Origin: Gonapodya prolifera JEL478
Lineage: Eukaryota > Monoblepharomycota > Monoblepharidomycetes > Monoblepharidales > Gonapodyaceae
Assembly: GCA_001574975.1 (NCBI GenBank)
Contig: KQ965848.1
Coordinates: 82,297 to 146,296 of the forward strand
DNA: 64,000 bases
Direction of reading: 5' to 3'
Below are positions 30,150 through 40,838 of this stretch, piece by piece. The position numbers and the translations under genes were made by a program. Position 1 is the stretch's first letter; each line of letters begins with the position of its first letter. Below the pieces are notes generated by a model. It searched no databases. It saw nothing but the letters and a program-made list of their open reading frames with translations, and was not told where the DNA came from.

Positions 30150-30952
30150 CTGGCGTCAGGGCAGCCAGCCGCACAGGTCTTCTGTCAAAGTCCTTCCCTC
30201 TATCATATTTCGAAAAAATACGACAGCTGTCACCAAAAGCAACGGGACGGTACCGAGAAAGTTTACCGATAAGTGAGACCAACTGCCACTGACTCGCAGA
30301 AATGAACAATTTGCCTCCTCCTCCTGTCCCTCCTCTGTGGGGTGGACGCTTCGTCCATTCTCGGCGGGGCAGACTGGGAGCGTACCGGCGGAGAACGCGT
30401 CGGGCAGTGGCTCTCTGGCTGGTCCTTGTCTGATTTTCCTTCGTTCTTGGCAGTATGGGCTTGTTTGTCCGTGCGGGTGGGTCGATGCTCGTCCGTATCT
30501 GTTTGGAGTGAACGGTGCGGCCGGTAAGAAGCGTCCTTGGGAGGATTCCGGCTAGCACGCCGACCTCTTTGAGTTTTCATTTCTGTATCTTGCGGTCAAC
30601 TGGTGAGCCCTGGTGTTGAGGGAAGCTTTGGGGTGGGGTTCGGAAGAATTTCCGGCTGTTCTCTGCAGGAACGAAGTCTCGAAATTCCAACATTTCAACT
30701 TCATTACTTTTCGCGTTGCCCTAAACGTCCGGTAACAATCTTTCTAAGATGATAACTCCGTGTGCTTGTGTCCGCCATTCCAAACGACTCTGAAGTGCTC
30801 CATAATTGTGTTGTTTTTACAAAGAGAAGATATGTGTTTTTAGTTGTCGGCGGCGTTCGACAATCGTTATTTCTCCGGGTAAACGAGTCAAAGCTGTGTG
30901 TCCATTCAGCCGCAGTCAGCTCACCAAACCCTCAAACACCGGGACACGCACC
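30150..30952. other. Intergenic, one possible short ORF
   Basis: The plus strand has a 44-codon frame starting at 30302 (MNNLPPPPVPPLWGGRFVHS) with an Arg-rich C-terminal half. It is too short and compositionally biased to trust. No other signal. Confidence 0.3.
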
Positions 30953-33035
30953 ATGGCCCCGCTCGACGCCTTCGACACCGCACGGGAATCCATTACGCTC
31001 GACGGAACGCCAATTCCGCGCCTGTCGCTGCTCTTCCCGCGGATCAACTCGTTCCAGAACCTCCACACCCTCTCCCTCAACAACTGCGGAATGGTCGCAC
31101 TCGACAGGGCATTCCCGCCACTCTCGAAACTTCACAACTTGAGTCTGGCCGGAAATGGAATTGCGGGGGGACTGGGCGCCCTGGGGTCGTTGAAGCATCT
31201 CAAGGTTTTGGATCTCTCGAACAAGTGAGTTCCTGGGTCAGGCAGGTAGCGTCCGGACAGCGGAGAATGAATTCCATTGGTGTGGACGTAACTGCGACGA
31301 CGGAGTTCGGGCAGTAGTGACTGTGTGCGGATTGTTTAGCTGGAGCCTGCAGCGCTCTGTCGACAGTCGAAGCGCTGGAGCCCTGACAACCCACAACTTG
31401 CGGATACCAGGGTCGCAAAACTGGCGACTATTAGACCACCAAAGCGGAGGAGGATAGGGAAAGCGACTCTCTCTGTCATAGATTTCCGACAAAAGCATTT
31501 CAGAGTTCGACAGCCGATGATCCACCATTACAAGTGGGGCCTAATTGAGTTCTCGTTTTAGCCCGTCTCTCTCCGACTTTGGCGAACTTAATCACATTCC
31601 TGGCGATGTCGAAACCTTGAACTTACATGGCACCGGTATCGCTAACGCAGACCCGGACGGATACCGAGACAGAGTGTTTGAAGACTATTTGAACATTCAG
31701 CAAATTGACGGAGTGACCCAAGATGAAGATGAAGATGAAGACGGTGAAGGCGGGGGTGGTGGTGATGAAGAAACGGAAGAGGGTGACGAAGACGCTTCCG
31801 ACGAGGACGAGGATGATGGGGGGGACGAGCTGGAAGAGTCTCAGACGTGGGCGTCGGGAAAGGGAGCGCAAAGAGGAAGAGGAAAAGGACCGTCTTCGGT
31901 AGCGGGGAAAGGTCCTGGTCGAGGTGTGGCCGGGAAGGGCCCCGGGAGGAACATGGCCGGCAAAGGACCTGGAAGGAACACGGCAGGGAAAGGACCAGGA
32001 AGAAACACAGCAGGGAAAGGACCGGGACGGGGAGGGATTAGCGGTAAAGGGCCGGGAAGAGGCGTTGCGGGAAAGGGCCCAGGCAGGTTTGGGACCGTGG
32101 CTGGGAAAGGAAGACTGAGAGACGACGATCAGGATGGGTCGGAGGGCGAGGACGAAGAAGAGGATGCGCTCGGGGAAGACGAGCAAGGAGGGGGCTATCG
32201 GCCAGTGGATCAGGGTTGGAATGGGGCAGAAGTGGAGGAGTTTGACGAGGTGGGCCGGCTCCCTCACCTTTCTTGGTTCCCTTCGACTGAACTTATTTTG
32301 TGGCATCAGGTCAGCGACTCCGACTTTGACGAAGAAGACGCGAATTCCCGACACAACGGCGATCGGAGAGCATCGGATCTTCTCGGCGACACTTCGGGGT
32401 CCTTCGAGGACGAACAGGAGGATTCGTACCAGGAGGAGAATGGGCAGGAGGAGGAGGAAGAGGATGAAGAGGAAGAGGAAGATTTGTTGGACGGTGTTGA
32501 ACAGGTGCGCGATGTGCACTTATACCAATTAGATGAGATGGCGATCCAATTACCCGCCGCTCCGAATGCCCACTCCCTCCGCATTGCTTTTATGCTTACA
32601 GTTCGACCCATACTACACCATGCAGTCGGCCCCTCGAGTATCCGGCAATAGCGTTGGCACCGACGACGATGGGTTCGGCGTGACTGGTTTTGACGCTCCC
32701 GAAGACGGTCTCCTGGACGCCGTGGGACCGTTCAGTGACGGACCGGTCGGGCTTTGGGGCAACAACGACGAGCAAGGACTCTTGAGTGGCGCTGGAGTGC
32801 AGGTGCAGGGAATGAACCACAAACGAGGAAGAGAGGAGGAAGAAGGAGACGGCGGGGAGGTTGACGATTTGGCGGGGTTCTCGGCGGATATTGGTGAGTC
32901 TTGCGTGAAAATTTCGTTTGGTAGGACTAGGAGGTGAATACTGAGGATGAATGAATGGTTTCTGCAGATAATGAATTTCTCGATTTCGGCGATTCTGGTA
33001 TCGGGCTGCATACGAAGCGGCAGAGACGAAATTGA
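30953..33035 (+). CDS. ANP32-like leucine-rich acidic protein with a GKGPGR repeat insert
   Basis: ATG at 30953. Exons: 30953-31224, 31562 to about 32248, about 32312-32504, 32602-32893, 32968-33035. Residues about 40-95 form leucine-rich repeats (LHTLSLNNCGMVAL, LHNLSLAGNGIAGGLGALGS, LKVLDLSNN), continued after the intron by DVETLNLHG and the YRDRVFEDYLNIQQIDGV cap, which is the arrangement of ANP32/acidic nuclear phosphoproteins (chromatin and phosphatase regulators). Acidic blocks follow. Between two of them lie about eight units of the pattern GKGPGR-x-x-A (31900-32110), a strongly basic Gly/Pro-rich insert I do not know from this family. A basic C-terminus (HTKRQRRN) looks like a nuclear localisation signal. 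The first intron (337 nt) is long and may hide a further LRR exon. The 32249-32311 intron is a multiple of three and retains an open frame. Confidence 0.7.
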
Positions 33036-33161
33036 AGATAATGTCGAAATTTGGATAACGTCATTGTAAATGAATTGAATTGAACATTCACCTTCCACGT
33101 CCTGCCTTGTGCACGCAACCAAAGCAACATCTTCGAGGCAACTGTTGCAGAAGCCGATGCG

Positions 33162-33781
33162 ATGTGTGCCTCAAAGGTTCGGTTTCTTCTCTGCGTTACC
33201 CCTTGCTAGTGAATGTTGAGCTAGATTCGCTCGTGGATCCATTTTATCCGTTTCTGTGAATCGCGGTATTGGTCGATCACATACTCCAGACTCCCGCCGA
33301 ATTTCTGACGAACGTCATCTCCCGACCCGTTGTCGTCAAACTGAACAATGGAATTGAGTTCAGAGGTACGGGAGTTGTAGCGTTCCACGTGCTGGTTCAT
33401 TGTCGAGAAATAATCTCTTCAACTTCGTTTATTCACCGTACGCTGTCCCTTTCTCCAAATTCTGGAACGACTTGTGGATACTCTTTATGTGAAAAGGAAC
33501 TCTGGCGTGCTTGGATGGCTACATGAACAGTGAGTTGAATCCTTTGAAGATGTCGAATTCTTTCAACGGGACTGACTCCAATGACCTGTCAGTCGCACTA
33601 GAGAACTGCGCTGAATTCGTGAGTGCTTTTCTTCATGTCGATTGTCTCGCCGACCTCTCACCAACCCGCTGCAACATATCATTTGAAAACCATTCCGCAG
33701 GTGGGCGGACAGCAACGAGCGTCCTATGGCGACGCCTTTATACGTGGGAATAATGTGCTGTATATTAGTCCGGCGAAGTAA
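33162..33781 (+). CDS. LSM6: Sm-like protein LSM6
   Basis: Subunit of the Lsm1-7 (cytoplasmic mRNA decay) and Lsm2-8 (U6 snRNA) rings. Exons: a probable 15-nt first coding exon at 33162, then 33290-33365, 33497-33529, 33593-33618 and 33701-33781. In order: TPAEFLTNVISRPVVVKLNN (Sm1, with the KLNNG loop), FRGTLACLDGYMN, IALENCAEF, then SYGDAFIRGNNVLYIS (Sm2, RGNNV RNA-binding loop). About 80 residues, as expected. Four introns in so small a gene, with exons of 26-33 nt, show how finely genes are cut in this genome. Only the first exon is uncertain (donor GTTCGG is poor). Confidence 0.9.
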
Positions 33782-34134
33782 AGAGACTGTTATTTTTCTT
33801 TGGGGGCTTCAATCACCCGGATGCTTTCGGGATGAATGGCCGGTTACTTGATAACTTTGTTTAGCAAGCAATACAAAGTTTCCATAAATCTTGAGGAATT
33901 TCATTCTTTTGCGCGGAATTGACGGTCAGCTAGAGATTCTATCCTCTACCGATGGTCACTGACAAGCGGATTACAGCGCTCAACAACAGAGCTCCTGGAG
34001 ACACTATCAAATGAACGTAAAGTTGCAAAGCAACAAGAACCCTGTGATCACATGACTCAGGGAACATTGTGGATTGTGGCACGGTGTTGTCCGAAGCCAC
34101 CTAGCTTTCCTCCAGAAGGAAATCCGCAATCCGC

Positions 34135-35619
34135 CATGTCATATCTCTTGCGAAAAGCTGCGGCGGTTCCCGCCACCATCAACCCATCCGCCCAGACACC
34201 CTCCCGCACATCACCCTTACGAACCTCCACCCGCAGGCCATCCCTTCCTGCACCGCCAGCTACCACCTCCACTGTTGCTACATCGATTCCTAACGGGTCC
34301 GCATGGCGCCGGGACAAACCCCCCGTCGAAGACTCGGACTCACTAGAGGACTTGGGCCTTCAAATGAAGCGTCTGTCGATTCACGTTGACGAGGAGGAGG
34401 AAGAAGACGTTCATAGGACAGATTCTGGAGTTGGTGAAGTTTCATATGAGGAATCCCACGCCATTCACATTGGCAGGAAGCGTTATCGTATAGATACTAC
34501 GATTCCAGAGGTTCAGGTACGCTCGTCGTCCTTGGCTGAGCTCGAGGTCATGGAGATGTGCTGACGGCCGCCACCAATCTTCACCCTTGCAACCAATCCC
34601 CCCTTCCTCGGAATCGCAGACGGACCTCTCTACGGTGCAGTTTGCAATGGACCGGGCTCATGATGACCGACCCGTCGTCCTGAAAAAAGCCAACGATCGG
34701 ACGTTCAGCGAAGTGGAGCTCTCCATCCTCCGTACCATCGCTGCCAAGGGGATTAGGGGATGCGTGGAACTTGTAGATTATTTCGACGAAGGGGCCACAT
34801 TCGTAATGGTGTTTCCATTTTACAAGAAGCTGAAGACCAAAGGCTCCGATTTGCTGGATATTCGCAGGAAGGCAAAGCGCATTATGGCGGTAACTAGTCC
34901 GGAATTATAGTCCTGTTTTATGGTCTTCTCCTGCTTATGTGCGATGTGTTCTCGCAGACTCTGGCGGAGCTGCACTCAATCGGTATCGTTCACCTCGACC
35001 TTTGCACCAACAATATACTTGAGGACCTCGAAGGAACGCCTGTGCTCATAGATTTTGGCCTCGCAAGGCTGTGTGGGAAGGAGCCGCATCCTGTTGGGCG
35101 AGGAACACCTGGTAAGCATTGGAAAATCGGGAACACTAGCTTCTGTTGTAGAAGTAATCCATCACCACAGGTTTCGTCGCACCTGAAATACTCTCTTCCA
35201 CTCGAGCTGTCTACGGCACTGAACCTGACGTTTACAGCTTTGGTGTTGTTCTCGGATCGCTCTTGGAGCCCTTCTTCCCCACGCAAGCCTGTTTACACTA
35301 CCTTGGCGGGAAGCTCATTCGTCCTTCAACCACAGAAATGATCCAATCCAAGCTCCGCGAATTCCTCGACGAGAAACCGGACCCCAGCCTTCCGAAGGTT
35401 GTTTACGATGCCGCGGATCTCCTCATCGGCATGCTGGAATCCGACCCCCAGAGCCGCGTCACAGCCGATATGGCACTACGGCATCCGTTCCTCACGATCG
35501 AAGAGAGGGCCTTTTTGGGTACGGAGATACGGAGCTTCAGCCGGTCGCCTTCGTTGACGAGCTTGGGGAGCAGTGGCAGGAGGGCGGCGTTGAGGGTGAT
35601 TGAGCGTGATCACAGCTGA
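34135..35619 (+). CDS. Cdc7-like serine/threonine protein kinase
   Basis: ATG at 34135. Ser/Thr/Pro-rich N-terminus, acidic segment (VDEEEEEDVHRTDSGVGE), then the kinase domain in about four exons: VVLKKAN (ATP-binding Lys), YFDEGATFVMVFPFYKK, catalytic loop HLDLCTNNIL with LIDFGLARL (Mg-binding DFG), GTPG...FVAPEIL activation loop, and a C-lobe with VTADMALRHPFL. The short loop and the LIDFGLA and GT-G-APE pattern resemble Cdc7/DBF4-dependent kinases, which fire replication origins, but no Cdc7 inserts are obvious and the usual HRD has become HLD (Arg missing). The glycine loop is not clear. A Cdc7-like regulatory kinase or a divergent pseudokinase are both possible. Ends with a Ser/Arg-rich tail. 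Confidence 0.6.
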
Positions 35620-35819
35620 GATTATGATCCTCTTTGATTTTTCGCCGGGGCAGGCGCCAGCGGTTGGCGAGAGCTATTTCCAATCAGTTGTTTTGCATGT
35701 GACAGTGTATTGATTGTGATGTTCTACTGTACTTCGGTGATTTGCCATAAAGTTTACGCAGTTATAATTTTCGGGAAGATAGTCTTGTCTTCGCATCACG
35801 AAAATTGAGCAACGGCACG

Positions 35820-37854
35820 ATGGCGTTTCCTCTGTTCGGAGAAAGCGGTCTTATCAAAGTAAATGCATCTCTCTGGCTCGTGTCGGGCCTCCATCGCCAC
35901 GCGTACCACCAACAGAATCGACGTTTGTATCTCGCTCCTTTCGTGCTCCAGGCCCACGTCACAGACATCCTGGAAACACTCCCAAAGGCTCATTTTGCCG
36001 CTCTTTATGCCCATCCTGCTTTCTGTCTCGCTATTTTTCGGTATGTGTCAGATATCCGCTGATTTCTCCACAAAGTGCCCTGGTGCACCAAGTAGCCTCC
36101 AGACTCCTACCAGAGCTGGGGCGTGTGATCGTCATGCGGCGGCTGTATCTTCCAGCTGGATTTCCTGCAGCTGGTGTCAGGATGTGGGTCGGAGAGGCGG
36201 GGAAGTCGTGAGTTGGACTTGATTCCCTGCGTTCCATCTGTTTCGTCCTCATTTAGTGTACTCAGCGAGTTAAAGGATACTCTAGGGAGACTGAGGACAT
36301 TACAAGTGACGAGGACGGATGACACGGATAGGTTGCGTCTGAACACAATATTCCAGACATACCTGTTGAGGCGTTGACGATGGGGTAAGTTTGGTCGCCT
36401 CCTCCTACATATAAAAACGTCTTTAACTCTTCACTGATCAACTTGAATGAACCAGAACTGTCCCCAGTACCGATAGAAATGCCACCATGATTAGTTCATC
36501 TTTGGCCAGCGAAACGAAGAACACCGAACGATCGACGTAGCAACGCTAGATGCGTACGCCAAGGAGCAGTGGGAATCGGTGCTGTTCTTCCTCGTCAATC
36601 CTGTGACGACGAAGCCGCCAAGCCGGTCAGTCCAAGAACTGCTGCAGAAATCGGGATTGATGGGAAAGGATGATGCCGGTGAACCAAAATAACAAGCAAA
36701 GGGTTCCACTTCCTGCTTCAGGATTTTAACACGCAAGTGTACGTATTCTGCATTAATAGAGCTGTACCTCTCCCGACGAAGCGCTGAAAACGCAATATTG
36801 CTTTTTGGCACGGCTTTTCACTCCAATTAGGTGGTCCTTTCTCTTAGTGTACCTGGATATGACTCCGGTGAGGTCTCGTTCGTGGAGAAAGTCCAAGCCT
36901 CCCCTTGAACGCCTGTCCATTGAACTCCGACATCCACTCTTAGCGTCTTCAAATCGATCCAGTGGAGGCACTGCAACTGCTTTTCACTCTCTGTTTTCTT
37001 GAACTTGACCAAGATTATGCTATCGAGCCTCTCACACCGTCGCAACGAGCTGTCCTCAGCGGTCTGAAACATTTAGGTACCGTCTACCATAAAAAGAAGA
37101 GTGCGAGATTCTTTCCAACGAAGTGAGCGGTGTGATGCTGTCTTCTTTTGCACTATTTATATGCTCCTTAATCCACACTATCTTTACGGACCCATAAAAT
37201 CGCCGTATCCCTCACCACGGACACGTCTGTTGCGACAAGGGATGAGAATCGCGGATATATAGTCCTCGAAAAAAAATACAAGATGTACGCCTTCACGGAT
37301 AGTCCTCTCGACTTCTCAGTACTTGCGGTATTCGCGGAGTTGAGAAGTCGCTTTCGAGGCCTTACTACAGCCGCAATAACGAGGGACAGTGTCCGAAGTG
37401 CACTTGAATATAACAGCTTCTCAGGTTTGTTTATTTGGCGGATGATTCGAATAGGTTGGTTTAATGTCTAAGAAACCATTTTTGCAGTAATCGCGTACCT
37501 TCAGGCTCACGTACATCCTATGATGAAGGAAAATAATCCAGTGATGCCACCTGTAATTGCAGACCAGCTCCGAATATGGGAGAAAGAGCGGAATAGGCTC
37601 TCCTTTCAGAATGATAATTGGTTTTCACTTGTTAGTTGAGATTCACTTGTCTCTCCTGGCTTCCGCTTACAGGGTATCTTTACTCTGGGTTCGGGAATGC
37701 CAACAATTATGCATCTTGTGTTCAGTATGTGCGAGACATCAACGCATTACTGCTGGAGTTGCGGAAATGAAAAAGTTCATTGTTGCAGAAGGAGCCAAGG
37801 TTCAAGTTACAGCATTTGTGAAAAGGCGTCTTCAATTTGGCAGTAGTACGTAAA
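35820..37854 (+). CDS. TFB2: TFIIH subunit TFB2 / GTF2H4 (p52)
   Basis: Core subunit of the general transcription and DNA-repair factor TFIIH; it anchors and stimulates the XPB translocase. ATG at 35820; about eight to ten exons with introns of 45-90 nt. In order: YAHPAFCLAIFRALVHQV, LGRVIVMRRLYLPAGFP (family motif VMRxLxL), LDAYAKEQWESVLFFLVNP, VQELLQKSGLMGKDD, ITSKGFHFLLQDFNTQVYVF, LDQDYAIEPLTPSQRAVLSG, KSARFFPTK, GYIVLEKKYKMYAFTDSPLD, IAYLQAHVHPMM, PVIADQLRIWEKERNRLSF and KYARDINALL-like sequence at the end. The whole TFB2 order is present. Some exon joins and the last codons are approximate. Confidence 0.85.
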
Positions 37855-37977
37855 TTAGGCATGAAGAATAATCACTCCCACTCTTGGATCCCACCAGCAC
37901 TTTTCAAAAGGAAACTTGGCATTTCTCGGAATTCAACATTGCAATTACGTGTGGCTAAACAAAATGTACATTTTACA

Positions 37978-39088
37978 CTATAGTCGCCTTGGCTTTTTCT
38001 TCGATTTATCATCTTCCTCTTCCGAAGAATCATCGCTGTCATTTCCCCGTCGCTTCTTAGGCTCGGCCACATTTTTTGACCTTTTCGGAACAGGCAGATC
38101 TGCAACAGTTCCGGGAAACCCAAAGCTATATTCGCGGCACTGTCCTTTCAATTCTTCGTTGTTAGAACTTGACATGCCCTCTTGAAAGCCGAGCGTCCTT
38201 CGGTGAGTGTAACCTGGATACCAATTGTGATGCCATTCCCAACTACGCAAGCATTGGAGCCCTGCCTCTTTCGCAATTTTCTTGATGTTCCATGACAGGT
38301 AGGGCTCTTTCTCTTTGAGTACGACGAGGACTTGTCCGTTTTGGCTCAGAAGACTTGAACAGGACGCGAAAACCCCTGCACTGGCCGGTATTTGCCTTCA
38401 GAAATGGTCAAACGCGGAAACTGATATCCCAATCCCACCTCGCAGCATTAATTGGTTCGCAATTATATTCCGTTCTTGATCTGTGATACCAGCCCCTGTG
38501 CCCAGTGCGTTTTGTTAGTTGCTTTGTCCTGCCTCCAAGCGTGACGCACGATCTAACCCACCAACGTGTGGAAAGAGAAAGCCTATGCGATCAAATTTGT
38601 GATCTTTCAGAGCCTTCACCTTTCTTAATTGAGTCGCGTCGATGTCATGGAGAACTGTTGCGTCCAGCTCCTTCAGAGACTGAATGTGATCCAGAGCATC
38701 GGGGTACTTTGTATGCACAACTTCCTCGGAGTCCAAAGATGTCGCAAATATTTGCGCAGCGTCTGCTGCCCCATTCTCTTTGAGATACCTCGCCAAAGCG
38801 TCAGCAAAAGAAAAGTTTCCTTTAAATAAAATCGAAGGGAGCTTGACGTCGTATGGCGGGTCAACAGTAAATGGAATTCTTCGCCTCACCCTCTCCAATC
38901 AGCAGGATATTGTGCTCTGCTCCGTACGGAATCATTGGGCGATTCACATTGCTGGTTGCGTTTCCTCGCTTGGAGCTGCGATTGGCAGCCTCCTCGATTG
39001 CAATCTGCTTTTTTCTCGCTTTGATGGCCTGCTCCTTTTGGGACAGCACAACCTTGAGTTGATCGCGGAGCTTTTTCGCCTTCTTCAT
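37978..39088 (-). CDS. BMT5: BMT5-type rRNA methyltransferase (DUF2431, 25S rRNA uridine-N3)
   Basis: S-adenosylmethionine-dependent enzyme acting in the nucleolus on large-subunit rRNA. ATG at 39088; exon 1 ends in NILLIGEG, the SAM motif; a 70-nt intron follows; exon 2 (38515 to about 38821) begins NFSFADALARYL and carries IFATSLDSEEVVHTKYPDA, VLHDIDATQL and DRIGFLFPHVGG, all DUF2431 signatures. The 3' exon (37978 to about 38350) has GQVLVVLKEKEPYLSWNIKK, WYPGYTHRRTLGFQ (the diagnostic C-terminal motif) and a Lys/Ser/Asp nuclear tail. The middle (38350-38515, ERNIIANQL) is joined less certainly. The N-terminal 50 residues are a Lys-rich helix. Confidence 0.85.
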
Positions 39089-39293
39089 TGCTGTTGCTGT
39101 GGACGGCAGAACCTCGGATCAACTTCAGCAACCTCACTATTTGGCTGTGATCATAACAGGTAAAATTTAAAAGGGACCTATCACGGGCATAAGAAGAGGA
39201 ATGTTCAATTCAAGCAAAAGCGGGAACATTGCTGGCAACTAATGACATAAGTGTTGATGAATTTTCATGATGAAAGTATACAATCTTGCATTA

Positions 39294-40450
39294 TTATTCG
39301 ACATCGAGAATATCCTTCTCCTCTATCTCGGAAGCTGCGAGCAGAGCCTCCTTTTCTACGCCGAACTTCCTGCTCGCGAATGAAAGGTTATCGGTCCACC
39401 GAATGGCCGAGTATTTCGCTATTGCAGTGCGTTTCACTTCCAGTGGGAACAAAGTAAGCTTTGATGAATACACTCGAGGAAGAAAGGCCGCAAAAAAAAA
39501 AAATCTGAAAGGCTGAAGCTGACCTTTCTTTGCCAGTACTTCGGGATCGTTGTCCTTGTAGAGTTGAAGCTCCGCAAGTAGGGAGTTGCTTTCAGACTGC
39601 GCTTCTGTAAGCATACAAAGAGCTTCCTTGCGTTCCTCCTGCAGTAAAGAAAGTTTACCATGGCAGCCATCTACACCAAACTCGAACACTCGCCGTATCC
39701 TCCCGTCCGACTTGTGCGGCTTCGATAGAGGCTTCAAGCTCTTTGAGTCTCTTTTCGTGAGTGCCGAGCTCCGATTCGAGGTCATCAATCTTGGTGCGGC
39801 AATTGCATATTGAGTCGGAAGCGCTACCAGATGTTCAGTCGCTTGCAACCTTTCGCTTTCGAGTGACCAACGCTTCTGAAGGAAATGACCAAAAATAGTT
39901 GGAGACTCCGATCTTTGTTTGTCAAATGAAGATTGTATTTGGTAAAGTTCGCAGCTGACGTCAGTGCATCTTCACCTTTTCCATTGTAACTAGTCGATCG
40001 GCAACGAGTTGATAGTTTCAGAGTATTAAAAAACCTTTCTTGAGTCACTACGTTTAGGTGTTCTCCCCGAAATTCACTGATTCAACACTTCTTTCGTCGA
40101 TTGCGAGACTGCAGGAGCCGAGGAATGTTTCTGCTGCATTCAACAAAAGCAACGGTGTCAAGCACTCACTGACACCTTTCTTGGCACCCATCTGATGGTC
40201 GAAAGTGACGACAATGTCGTTTCTTCATGCTCAGAACTGCATCGAGGGGACCATTACCTTTTCCAGCTCCTTCCTGAACATTAAACATCATTCGAAGGAA
40301 AGATTGGCCATGAAAACGACTTTCCGTGTGCCATCTCAAGGTTCACACACTCACAACGTCCAGAAATCCTTCGTTTCCATGAAAATCTCGACCATTTTCT
40401 TTTCTTGTCTTCAAAGGAAAGTCCTCTCTGTTTTTGGACGCCTGGTGGAC
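39294..40450 (-). CDS. MND1: Meiotic recombination factor MND1
   Basis: Forms a heterodimer with HOP2 that helps DMC1/RAD51 find homologous DNA in meiosis. On the minus strand, in small exons: MVEIFMETKDFWTL (40375-40420), KELEK (one exon of about 16 nt near 40260), MGAKKGVS with SQSTKEVLNQ, LVADRLVTMEK, IGVSNYFWSFPSEALVTRKRK, then the coiled coil (KIDDLESELGTHEKRLKELE, AELQLYKDNDPEVLAKK) and the C-terminal RWTDNLSFASRKFGVEKEAL. This is the full MND1 order: winged helix, coiled coil, RWTDN motif. A shift in an A-run near 40400 is needed to join SFEDKK to MVEIF. The start lies upstream of 40450 and is not resolved. Confidence 0.85.
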
Positions 40451-40838
40451 GCAGAAAGTCGTCGATTGATGTCGTTAACATTCCGGTGAGGTTTTGGTCA
40501 GCATGAGCGTAATCACCATTCCGATGTTCCAGGGGCACTACAATTGTGTCAGATGGTGTTGTTTGCCAATCGAGCGACGGTCTTTGGTAGCTGGAGATGT
40601 GACTGGTGGTGAAAAGAAATGAAACTGAAAATTTTGTCTAAAACTTTGGAATCAATTCGTCTTAGAATATATTATTGCAATCAATACCCGATCTTTTTCA
40701 TCATTTATCTACTTTTGAGGTCGACCGTGGTGGATTCGATGGTGACGAACCCTCCGAGAGAGTCATACAGAAGGACAGCTTGGAATAATATTCACGTCTT
40801 GCGTGTGTGGCAAGTTCGACAGCAGTCTGAAAACGCTC

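Noticed and set aside
31545-31562. Start codon for the ANP32-like ORF at 31545
   Set aside because: The frame there is intronic; the acceptor at 31560-31561 joins in phase to the LRR exon ending at 31224.
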